Positions 57,375 through 64,000 of a stretch of DNA of 64,000 nt are shown here, piece after piece. The position numbers and the translations under genes were made by a program. Location: positions 21,521-85,520 of the forward strand of contig CALFXL010000028.1 in NCBI GenBank assembly GCA_937958045.1. The letters run 5' to 3'. The DNA is from an uncultured Opitutaceae bacterium (lineage in GTDB: Bacteria > Verrucomicrobiota > Verrucomicrobiia > Opitutales > Opitutaceae). Below the pieces are notes generated by a model. That model worked only from the letters and a program-made list of their open reading frames with translations. It had not been told where the DNA came from and did not search any database. Each line of letters begins with the position of its first letter. The stretch's first letter is position 1.

Positions 57375-59795
57375 ATGAACTTCCGAAACATCTTGGTCGC
57401 ATTCGCGTCGTTTCTCTCGCTGGCACTGTCGGTGTCTGCTTCGACGCTTTGGTTCGATGCGCCGGCCCGTCACTTCACCGAGTCGAGTCCGCTCGGAAAC
57501 GGCCGGTTAGGCGCGATGGTATTCGGCGGAGTGGAGGAGGAGCGCATCGTCCTCAACGAAACCGGCATGTGGTCCGGTTCGCCGCAGGATGCCGACCGGC
57601 GCGACGCCGCGAAAGCGCTCCCGGAGATTCGTCGGTTGTTGCTCGAAGGAAAAAATCTCGAAGCCGAGGCGTTGGTGGCGGCGAATTTCACCTGCGCCGG
57701 CAAAGGCTCGGGTTTTGGCAAAGGCGCGAACGTGCCTTATGGCTCATATCAAGTGTTGGCGGACTTGCTGATCGCGTTGCCCGAAGCCTCGGACGAAATG
57801 TATCCAGTCAGCCACTACCGCCGCGAACTCGATCTGCGCACGGCGACTTCGGTCATGACGTACGAACGCAATGGCATTCGCTTTACACGCGAAGCGTTTG
57901 TGTCGGCGCCGGATGAAGCGGTGATCATCCGGCTGCGCGCGGATCGCCCGGGCGTGATCACGGCGGCGTTCCGTCTTACTCGACCGGAAAACGCGCGCGT
58001 CGAAGCCGACGGGCGCGATGGATTGCACCTCTTTGGACAGTTGCCGGACGGATTCGGCGGCACGGCGGGCGTGAAATTTTCGACGCGACTGCGCGTGCTC
58101 CCCGTTGGCGGAACCATTGATGTGAACGACACCGAAGTGCGCGTAAACGGCGCGGACGAAGTGCTCGCGATCGTGACGGCGGCGACGGACATCAAGACCT
58201 TTGCCGGTCGTCGCGTGGAGGATGCCGCGCGCACGTCGCAGGCGGATATGGATCGAGTCGTGCCGCAATCGTACGACACGCTGTGGTTCGCCCACACCGC
58301 CGATTATCAACGCTACTTTCAGCGCGTGATGCTTTCGCTCGGTGGTGGCGATGCGGAAGCCGCCGCGAAACCGACGCCCGAGCGCCTGCGTGCGTTTGCC
58401 GAAGGCGCCAACGATCCGGCGTTGATCGCGCTCTATTTCGATTTTGGCCGCTATCTGTTGATCTCGTCGTCTCGTCCCGGCGGTTTGCCGGCGAATCTGC
58501 AGGGGCTCTGGGCCGATGGTGTGCAGACGCCCTGGAACGGCGACTGGCACCTCAACATCAACATCCAGATGAACTACTGGCCGGCGGAGATTTGTAATCT
58601 CTCCGAACTCACAGAGCCGCTTTTTGCGTTTATCCATTCGTTGCGCGAGCCCGGCGCGAAAACCGCGAAAGCCTATTACAACGCGCGCGGCTGGGTGGCG
58701 CATGTGCTCGGAAATCCCTGGGGATTCACGTCGCCGGGCGAAGGCGCCAATTGGGGCGCGACGACCACCGGCTCGGCCTGGCTCTGCCATCATTTGTGGG
58801 AGCACTATCTTTTCACCGGCGATCGCGAGTTCTTGAAGCGCGCGTATCCTGTGCTGCGCGAGTCGTCGCAGTTTTACCTCGATATGCTGATCGAGGAGCC
58901 GAAACAAAAATGGCTCGTCACCGCGCCCTCGAATTCGCCGGAGAACGCGTTTGTCACCGCTGACGGCAAGAGCGCGCACATCACGCTCGGCGCGACGATG
59001 GACATGCAGTTGCTGCGTTTCCTCTTTGGCGCGACGGCGACGTCGGCGCGTATCCTCGGCGTGGATACGGAGCTGCGCGACGAGTTGGAGAAAACCATCG
59101 GCCGGCTCGTGCCGACACGCATCGGCAGCGATGGGCGCGTGATGGAATGGATCGAAGAGTATCCGGAGGCTGATCCGCAGCATCGTCACATTTCTCATCT
59201 GTGGGGGCTTTATCCGGGCGATGAAATTTCTCCGGACAAAACCCCCGCGCTCGCCGCTGCTTCGCGCAAGACGCTCGATGTGCGCGGCGACGCCGGCACA
59301 GGCTGGTGCATCGCGCACAAACTCAATCTCTGGGCACGCCTCGGCGACGGCGATCGCGCACTGACGTTGATCCGCTCGCTGCTCAAGCCGGCGAGCGCCG
59401 TCCAAGGCATCAGCACCAAGGGCGGCGGCACTTATCCGAATCTCTTCGACGCGCACCCGCCTTTCCAGATCGACGGAAATTTCGGCGGCGCGGCTGGCAT
59501 CGCGGAGATGTTGTTGCAAAGTTCCGCGGAAGCGGAGGACGGCGCGTGGGCGGAGATTCGTTTGCTGCCGGCATTGCCGTCGTCGTGGCGCGAAGGTTCG
59601 GTGAGCGGTCTGCGTGCGCGCGGTGGTTTTGAAGTCGATCTCGCGTGGAGCGAAGGCCGGCTCATGTCGGCGACGATCCGCAGTCTCGCCGGACGTCCTC
59701 TACGCGTGCGTCTCGGTGATGCGACGGTGGAGTTGCCACAGTTCGGAGTGGCCGAGCAACGCGTGCTCGACGGCGCGTTGAAGGTCACTCGCTGA
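57375..59795 (+). CDS. Alpha-L-fucosidase / alpha-L-galactosidase, GH95
   Basis: An inverting (alpha/alpha)6-barrel enzyme removing terminal alpha-1,2-L-fucose or alpha-L-galactose. The 806-residue protein has a signal ending SVSA-S (residue 22). The N-terminal super-sandwich begins LWFDAPARHFTESSPLGNGRLGAMVFGG and NETGMWSGSPQ, the family hallmark. The barrel has LQGLWADGVQTPWNGDWHLNINIQMNYWPAE, WLVTAPSNSPENAF and HRHISHLWGLYPGDEI. Both conserved Asn residues of the NxN motif and the Glu in PENAF are present. Arabinogalactan or RG-I side chains are likely targets. Confidence 0.95.
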   Translation: MNFRNILVAFASFLSLALSVSASTLWFDAPARHFTESSPLGNGRLGAMVFGGVEEERIVLNETGMWSGSPQDADRRDAAKALPEIRRLLLEGKNLEAEALVAANFTCAGKGSGFGKGANVPYGSYQVLADLLIALPEASDEMYPVSHYRRELDLRTATSVMTYERNGIRFTREAFVSAPDEAVIIRLRADRPGVITAAFRLTRPENARVEADGRDGLHLFGQLPDGFGGTAGVKFSTRLRVLPVGGTIDVNDTEVRVNGADEVLAIVTAATDIKTFAGRRVEDAARTSQADMDRVVPQSYDTLWFAHTADYQRYFQRVMLSLGGGDAEAAAKPTPERLRAFAEGANDPALIALYFDFGRYLLISSSRPGGLPANLQGLWADGVQTPWNGDWHLNINIQMNYWPAEICNLSELTEPLFAFIHSLREPGAKTAKAYYNARGWVAHVLGNPWGFTSPGEGANWGATTTGSAWLCHHLWEHYLFTGDREFLKRAYPVLRESSQFYLDMLIEEPKQKWLVTAPSNSPENAFVTADGKSAHITLGATMDMQLLRFLFGATATSARILGVDTELRDELEKTIGRLVPTRIGSDGRVMEWIEEYPEADPQHRHISHLWGLYPGDEISPDKTPALAAASRKTLDVRGDAGTGWCIAHKLNLWARLGDGDRALTLIRSLLKPASAVQGISTKGGGTYPNLFDAHPPFQIDGNFGGAAGIAEMLLQSSAEAEDGAWAEIRLLPALPSSWREGSVSGLRARGGFEVDLAWSEGRLMSATIRSLAGRPLRVRLGDATVELPQFGVAEQRVLDGALKVTR

Positions 59796-59806
59796 ACCCG
59801 CCTCAC

Positions 59807-59863
59807 GTGAGCGCCGCCGCTATCCGGCTTATCGGAAACTGCCGGCGGGCCGCCGGCGCTTCC
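59807..59863. repeat. REP-like palindromic element, copy 4
   Basis: GTGAGCGCCGCCGCTATCCGGCTTATCGGAAACTGCCGGCGGGCCGCCGGCGCTTCC, clearly homologous along its length to the copy at 14970. It lies between GH95 and GH2. Confidence 0.75.
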
Positions 59864-59937
59864 AGTCGCTGGCTTTTTCGTTAAATTGCATGCTTTAAGC
59901 TCGGCAATCCACGCAAGCGACGCATGAGCATAGGGCC

Positions 59938-62664
59938 ATGCGCATCCACTTACCCCTTCGCTGCACGGCGTCCGCCTGGTTGGCGGTCGCGCTTTTTTTG
60001 TCTCCGGTTGTTCATGGCTGGGCACAGTCTGAAGCACAGCCTGTCGCTCCCAGGGCTGTATCCAAATTTTCGGGACGCGAGCGACTGTCCTTCAATGACG
60101 GCTGGCGCTTTCATCGCGGCGATGCGCCGGATGCAAACGGCGCGCTCGATTACGAGAAACTCAAGCCTTGGGTGCTCGCGACGGGCGTGGATTTGATCAA
60201 TGCCGGCGTGAAAAAACCGGTGCGGCCCGAAGGCAATCCGGGCGCTGAGGTTTCGTTTGTGCGTGCGGACTTCGATGATGCCGCGTGGAAATCGGTGCGC
60301 CTGCCGCACGATTGGGCGGTCGAAGGACCGTTTGATTTGGAGCTGCCAGGCGATACCGGCAAGCTGCCGTGGCAAGGTGTGGGCTGGTATCGAAAAACCT
60401 TCACCGTGCCGGCTACCGACGCGGGCCGTCGCGTGTTTTTGGATATCGATGGCGCGATGGCGTATTCGACGGTCTGGCTCAACGGACATCTGGTGGGCGG
60501 CTGGCCCTATGGTTACACGTCTTACCGGCTCGATCTGACGCCGTATCTAAAAATTGGGGACAGCAACACGCTGGCGATCCGACTCGATAATCCGCCTGAG
60601 TCGTCGCGTTGGTATCCAGGCAGTGGACTTTATCGCAATGTCTGGCTCGTGAAAACCGATCCCGTGCACGTGGTGAAGGACGGCGTTTATATCACCACGC
60701 CGCGCGTCACGGCCGAAGCCGCGGAAGTGACTGTGCAGGTCGAATTGCGCAATCTTTCGGAAAACAAACTCCGGGTCGGCGTCGGTTCCCGTATCCACGA
60801 ACTGGATGCGCAAGGACGTCCGGCGGCGCTGGTCGCGGAGTCGGAAGTGATGGAAGTGGAGATCGATCCGAAACGCGCGCGCGATGCCCTGCGCAGCAAC
60901 CGGCTGGTGATTGCGAATCCGCAGTTGTGGCGCTTGGACGATCCGCGGCGTTATATCGCGGTGACCGAGCTGCGCGTCGACGGACACGTGGTCGATCGCG
61001 TGGAAACGCCCTTTGGTGTTCGCACGATCGCGTGGGATCCGGATCGCGGTTTTCTTCTCAATGGCGAACACGTTTACCTCAAGGGCGTGTGCATGCACCA
61101 CGACCTCGGCGCGCTCGGTGCCGCGGTGAATGTGCGCGCGACGGAGCGCCAGCTAGAGATCCTGCGTGAGATCGGCGTGAATGCCATTCGCTGCAGTCAT
61201 AATCCCTCGTCGCCCGAGTTGCTCGAGCTGTGCGATCGCATGGGCTTTCTCGTGATGGCGGAAAGCTTCGATGCGTGGCGCCGCGGAAAAAAATGGCCGG
61301 CGCACATTCCGGAATATGACCCGAACAATTATTACTACGACTATGGCCGGATTTTCGATGACTGGCACGAGCGCGATTTGCGCGCGTTGATTCGTCGCGA
61401 TCGGAATCATCCGAGCGTGGTGATCTGGAGTATCGGCAACGAGATCATCGAACAGTGGTTCACGGATGGATGGAAAGTCGCGGTGCGTCTTTCGGGCATC
61501 GTGCGCGAAGAAGACCGCACGCGTCCGATTACCGGTGGTTTCAACAATCCTGAAGCGGGCTACATCGGCATGCAGGCCGCGGTCGATGCGATCGGTTTCA
61601 ATTACAAGCCGTGGGAATACGTGCCCTTCAAGCGGCGCAATCCCACGATACCGGTTTACGGTGCGGAGACGGCGTCAACCGTGAGCTCGCGCGGTGAGTA
61701 CGTTTTCCCCGTGGTGACCGACGACAAGCTGCAGGGGCGTGAGAATTTTCACGTGAGTTCCTACGATCTGTTCGCGCCACCGTGGGCTTCGAGTCCCGAC
61801 TTCGAGTTCAAACATCAGGACGAAAGCGCGTTTGTCGGCGGCGAGTTTGTGTGGACGGGTTTCGATTATCTCGGCGAACCGACGCCCTATAACAGCGACG
61901 CGACGAACCTGTTGAACTTCTCCGATCCCGAACAGCGCGCACGCATGGCGGCGGAGTTGGAGAAGCTTGGGAAGATCCGCGTGCCCTCGCGCAGTTCGTA
62001 CTTCGGCATCGTGGACCTGGCAGGTTTTCCGAAGGATCGTTTTTATCTGTATCAAGCGCGGTGGCGTCCGGAGCTGCCGATGGCGCACATCCTGCCGCAT
62101 TGGAACTGGCCGGAACGCGTTGGCCAGGTGACGCCGGTGCATGTGTATAGCTCGGGCGATGAAGCCGAATTGTTCCTCAATGGAAAATCGCTCGGTCGCA
62201 AAAAACGCGGGTCGCTCGAGTACCGCTTTCGGTGGGACGACGTCGTGTATCAGCCCGGCGAGTTGAAAGTGGTGACGTATAAAAACGGAAAACCGTGGGC
62301 TGACGCCGTGACGCGCACGACTGGCATAGCGGAGAAACTCATGCTCACGGCGGACCGCGCAAAGATCCGCGCGGATGGCGACGACTTGTCGTTCGTGACT
62401 GTGAAGATCGTGGACAAAGACGGTCTCGTGGTGCCGCGCTCGAAGAACGCGCTGGCATTTGAAGTGAGCGGACCGGGCGAAATCGTCGCGACCGACAACG
62501 GCGATCCGACCGATCTCACGGCGTTTCCCTCGCACGAACGCAAAGCCTTCAACGGACTCGCGCTGGTCATCGTTCGCGCGAAGCCCGGCGAGCCCGGCGC
62601 GATCACGCTCAAAGCTCGCGGCGAAGGTCTCCGCGGCGCCGAAATCACACTGACGAGCGAGTGA
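59938..62664 (+). CDS. Beta-galactosidase GH2 with DUF4982-type C-terminus
   Basis: A 908-residue secreted GH2 of the Bacteroides type. The signal ends VVHGWA-Q (about residue 30). The jelly roll begins RLSFNDGWRFHRGD. The barrel has KGVCMHHDLGALGAAVN and IGVNAIRCSHNPSSPELLELCD. The acid/base is Glu502 (IWSIGNEII) and the nucleophile Glu577 (VYGAETAST). After the barrel come a DUF4982-like domain (HVYSSGDEAELFLNGKSLGRK) and an invasin/Big-like domain (LTADRAKIRADGDDLSFVTVKIVDKDG). It lacks the LacZ small-chain domain, so its specificity probably differs from the other two GH2 enzymes. Confidence 0.94.
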   Translation: MRIHLPLRCTASAWLAVALFLSPVVHGWAQSEAQPVAPRAVSKFSGRERLSFNDGWRFHRGDAPDANGALDYEKLKPWVLATGVDLINAGVKKPVRPEGNPGAEVSFVRADFDDAAWKSVRLPHDWAVEGPFDLELPGDTGKLPWQGVGWYRKTFTVPATDAGRRVFLDIDGAMAYSTVWLNGHLVGGWPYGYTSYRLDLTPYLKIGDSNTLAIRLDNPPESSRWYPGSGLYRNVWLVKTDPVHVVKDGVYITTPRVTAEAAEVTVQVELRNLSENKLRVGVGSRIHELDAQGRPAALVAESEVMEVEIDPKRARDALRSNRLVIANPQLWRLDDPRRYIAVTELRVDGHVVDRVETPFGVRTIAWDPDRGFLLNGEHVYLKGVCMHHDLGALGAAVNVRATERQLEILREIGVNAIRCSHNPSSPELLELCDRMGFLVMAESFDAWRRGKKWPAHIPEYDPNNYYYDYGRIFDDWHERDLRALIRRDRNHPSVVIWSIGNEIIEQWFTDGWKVAVRLSGIVREEDRTRPITGGFNNPEAGYIGMQAAVDAIGFNYKPWEYVPFKRRNPTIPVYGAETASTVSSRGEYVFPVVTDDKLQGRENFHVSSYDLFAPPWASSPDFEFKHQDESAFVGGEFVWTGFDYLGEPTPYNSDATNLLNFSDPEQRARMAAELEKLGKIRVPSRSSYFGIVDLAGFPKDRFYLYQARWRPELPMAHILPHWNWPERVGQVTPVHVYSSGDEAELFLNGKSLGRKKRGSLEYRFRWDDVVYQPGELKVVTYKNGKPWADAVTRTTGIAEKLMLTADRAKIRADGDDLSFVTVKIVDKDGLVVPRSKNALAFEVSGPGEIVATDNGDPTDLTAFPSHERKAFNGLALVIVRAKPGEPGAITLKARGEGLRGAEITLTSE

Positions 62665-62676
62665 ACGAATGCGAAG

Positions 62677-62706
62677 GTAAGGACGTTGCTCCGGTGGCGT
62701 CCTTAC
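62677..62706. terminator. Hairpin between convergent genes
   Basis: A perfect 9-bp stem GTAAGGACG/CGTCCTTAC with a 12-nt loop between the converging GH2 and GH43 stops. There is no T-tract on either strand. Confidence 0.45.
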
Positions 62707-62745
62707 GCTGTGCGTCGCAGAATCTCTCTTGGGGCTGCCACGATC

Positions 62746-63801
62746 TTACTTAAACGGGTCGATGGTTTCGATCGTCCCGTCGGGGTTGTGGTGGAGCTCA
62801 GCGACTTTCACGTTGCGCAGGTTGCTTTCGCCGGAGAGCTGCGAGTCGTGATAGAAGAGATGCCACTTGTCTTTCCACTTCACGATCGATTGGTGCGTGG
62901 TCCAACCTTGGACGGGCTTCAACAAAACGCCGCGATAGGTGAAGGGACCGTAGGGTGAACTGCCGGTCGCGTAGCAGAGCAGGTGCGTGGTGCCCGTCGA
63001 ATACGTGAGGTAATACGTGCCGTTGTGCTTGTGGATCCAGCAGCCTTCGAAGAAGCGACGCTGAGTGTCACCCGCGGTGATCGGTTTCCCCGACTCGTCG
63101 AGGATTTGGACTTCGCGAAGTTCCTCGGCGAGCCCGAGCATGTCGGGACGGAGACGCGCGACTCGCGGCGCGATGGCGGGATTGTCTCCAGCGGGCTCGA
63201 CGGCATCGGGCGTGTAGCGGTTGCCGGGCCAGAGCTGCAACTGCCCGCCGCCGATGCCGCCGACGTAGAAATAAAACGCGCCGTCGTCGTCCCGATAAAC
63301 CGCGGGGTCGATGCTGAAAGCGCCGTCCATCGGCTGCGGCTCGGGCTTGAACGGGCCGGCCGGGGAATCGCCCGTGGCGACGCCGATGCGGAAGACGCCC
63401 TGTTTGTCGCGCGCAGGAAAATAGAAATAGTATCGACCGTTTGAATACGCGGCGTCGGGTGCCCAGAGCTGCCGGCTGGCCCAGGGGATGTCTTCGAGTT
63501 TCAGGACGATGCCGTGATCCGTGACTTTGCCGCCCACATCGTCCAGCGAGAAGACGTGGTAGTCGCGCATCGCGTAGTGATTGCCGTCGGTGCGATCGGT
63601 GACGCCGGGCACATCGTGCGAGGGATAAAGATAAAGTTTTCCCTCGAACACATGTGCGGAAGGATCGGCGGTGTAGAGGTGCTGGATCAGCGGCTGGTGG
63701 CGGAATGCGCGGGCATTGCCGGCCGCTGCGACTGGCGCCGGTGACTGGGCGTGTGCCAGGGGTGAGAGGGCGGCGAGCGTGGCGAGGAGGCGGAGTTTCA
63801 T
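62746..63801 (-). CDS. GH43-family secreted glycosidase
   Basis: From the ATG at 63801 it has 351 residues with a signal ending LAHA-Q (residue 18). The propeller acids are Asp46 (YTADPSAHVF), Asp165 (SIDPAVY) and Glu252 (FFEGCWIHK). PWASRQLWAPDAAYSNGRYYFYFPARD and TYYLTYSTGTTHLLCYATGSSPYGPF are typical of GH43 arabinofuranosidase/xylosidase-like enzymes with single-domain architecture. Its promoter region holds a REP-like element. It is probably separate from the truncated gene upstream on the same strand, 61 bp away. Confidence 0.92.
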   Translation of the reverse strand: MKLRLLATLAALSPLAHAQSPAPVAAAGNARAFRHQPLIQHLYTADPSAHVFEGKLYLYPSHDVPGVTDRTDGNHYAMRDYHVFSLDDVGGKVTDHGIVLKLEDIPWASRQLWAPDAAYSNGRYYFYFPARDKQGVFRIGVATGDSPAGPFKPEPQPMDGAFSIDPAVYRDDDGAFYFYVGGIGGGQLQLWPGNRYTPDAVEPAGDNPAIAPRVARLRPDMLGLAEELREVQILDESGKPITAGDTQRRFFEGCWIHKHNGTYYLTYSTGTTHLLCYATGSSPYGPFTYRGVLLKPVQGWTTHQSIVKWKDKWHLFYHDSQLSGESNLRNVKVAELHHNPDGTIETIDPFK

Positions 63802-63831
63802 GCGAGTGCTTGTCGGATGAGGGCGCAGAAT

Positions 63832-63855
63832 TGCCGGCGGGCCGCCGGCGCTCCC
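63832..63855. repeat. REP-like palindromic element, half copy 5
   Basis: TGCCGGCGGGCCGCCGGCGCTCCC, identical to the right half of the copy at 14970 except for the last base. It lies between two minus-strand genes. Confidence 0.7.
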
Positions 63856-63862
63856 GGCGGGC

Positions 63863-64000
63863 TCAGCGGGCGAGATCGAGTTTAGAGTTGGTGACGGCGG
63901 TGGTGGTGAGCGTTTCGCCGGTTTTGTTTTCGATGCGGACGTTCTCGAAAATGATCGCATCGCTGTGCGCGATGTCGGCGCCTTTGTCGCCGGCGAGCGT
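63863..64000 (-). CDS. C-terminal end of an exported beta-helix-type protein, partial
   Basis: The last 45 codons of a gene that begins beyond the window. The sequence TLAGDKGADIAHSDAIIFENVRIENKTGETLTTTAVTNSKLDL ends at TGA. The strand-turn pattern (IIFENVRIENKTGE) is like the last coil of GH28 polygalacturonases or related right-handed beta helices, fitting the pectin locus. The assignment is tentative because only the end is visible. Confidence 0.5.
   Translation of the reverse strand, partial: TLAGDKGADIAHSDAIIFENVRIENKTGETLTTTAVTNSKLDLAR

Noticed and set aside
54084..57473. Open frame of 1129 codons antisense to the GH2 beta-galactosidase
   Set aside because: Arginine-rich with no domain pattern, while the plus strand has a complete LacZ with catalytic residues. 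High GC in third positions makes such mirror frames common.
57744..59519. 591-codon frame antisense to GH95
   Set aside because: Arginine/histidine-rich shadow; the GH95 reading is complete and signature-bearing.

Overview
The window is GC-rich, gene-dense chromosomal DNA from a Gram-negative bacterium. It most resembles Verrucomicrobiota, family Opitutaceae. That placement is an inference from TonB-dependent receptors without SusD partners, an LpxR-type lipid A deacylase, meso-diaminopimelate dehydrogenase, homospermidine synthase, a SufU/SufS pair and a large pectin-degrading repertoire. No rRNA gene lies in the window to confirm it. Almost no start codon is preceded by a Shine-Dalgarno sequence; many follow C-rich bases such as CCC-ATG, so starts were chosen by homology, signal peptide and gene overlap.

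Left part (1-13.6 kb): a truncated TonB-dependent receptor; a nadD-rsfS operon; tRNA-Leu(UAA); a DUF2235 lipase-like protein whose C-terminus looks like the LecA galactophilic lectin; a TonB-receptor/autotransporter pair; then rpsB-tsf behind a promoter buried in an inverted repeat.

Second part (13.7-31.6 kb): rhamnogalacturonan genes (GH105, PL11-CBM35) divergent from a giant hybrid sensor kinase with a beta-propeller sensor; a coupled chain of a MarR regulator, small membrane proteins and a methyltransferase; sufU-sufS; an outer-membrane LpxR homologue; homospermidine synthase behind a strong promoter and a multi-helix candidate RNA leader; secreted orphans; ddh.

Third part (31.7-43.6 kb): a secreted arabinanase with a ricin-type lectin domain, divergent from a GH2 beta-galactosidase; housekeeping genes (methyltransferase, DUF488, proA); and a 529-residue protein joining a lipoyl domain, an E3/E1-binding domain and a complete FabH (KAS III) domain. 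This fusion is the most unusual object in the window. Next come a decayed GxxExxY gene between near-identical 33-bp repeats, a frameshifted lipoprotein gene, and rsmE.

Right part (43.8-64 kb): after tRNA-Leu(CAA), a contiguous pectin/RG-I side-chain locus: GH78 rhamnosidase, DUF4450 protein, DGC-domain protein, CE12 acetylesterase, GH43, GH2, GH95, GH2, GH43 and the end of a further gene. With PL11, GH105, arabinanase and GH2 further left, the set would cut the RG-I backbone, deacetylate it, remove arabinan/galactan/fucosyl branches and hydrolyse the unsaturated products. REP-like palindromes are scattered between these genes. No transposase, CRISPR array or rRNA was found.
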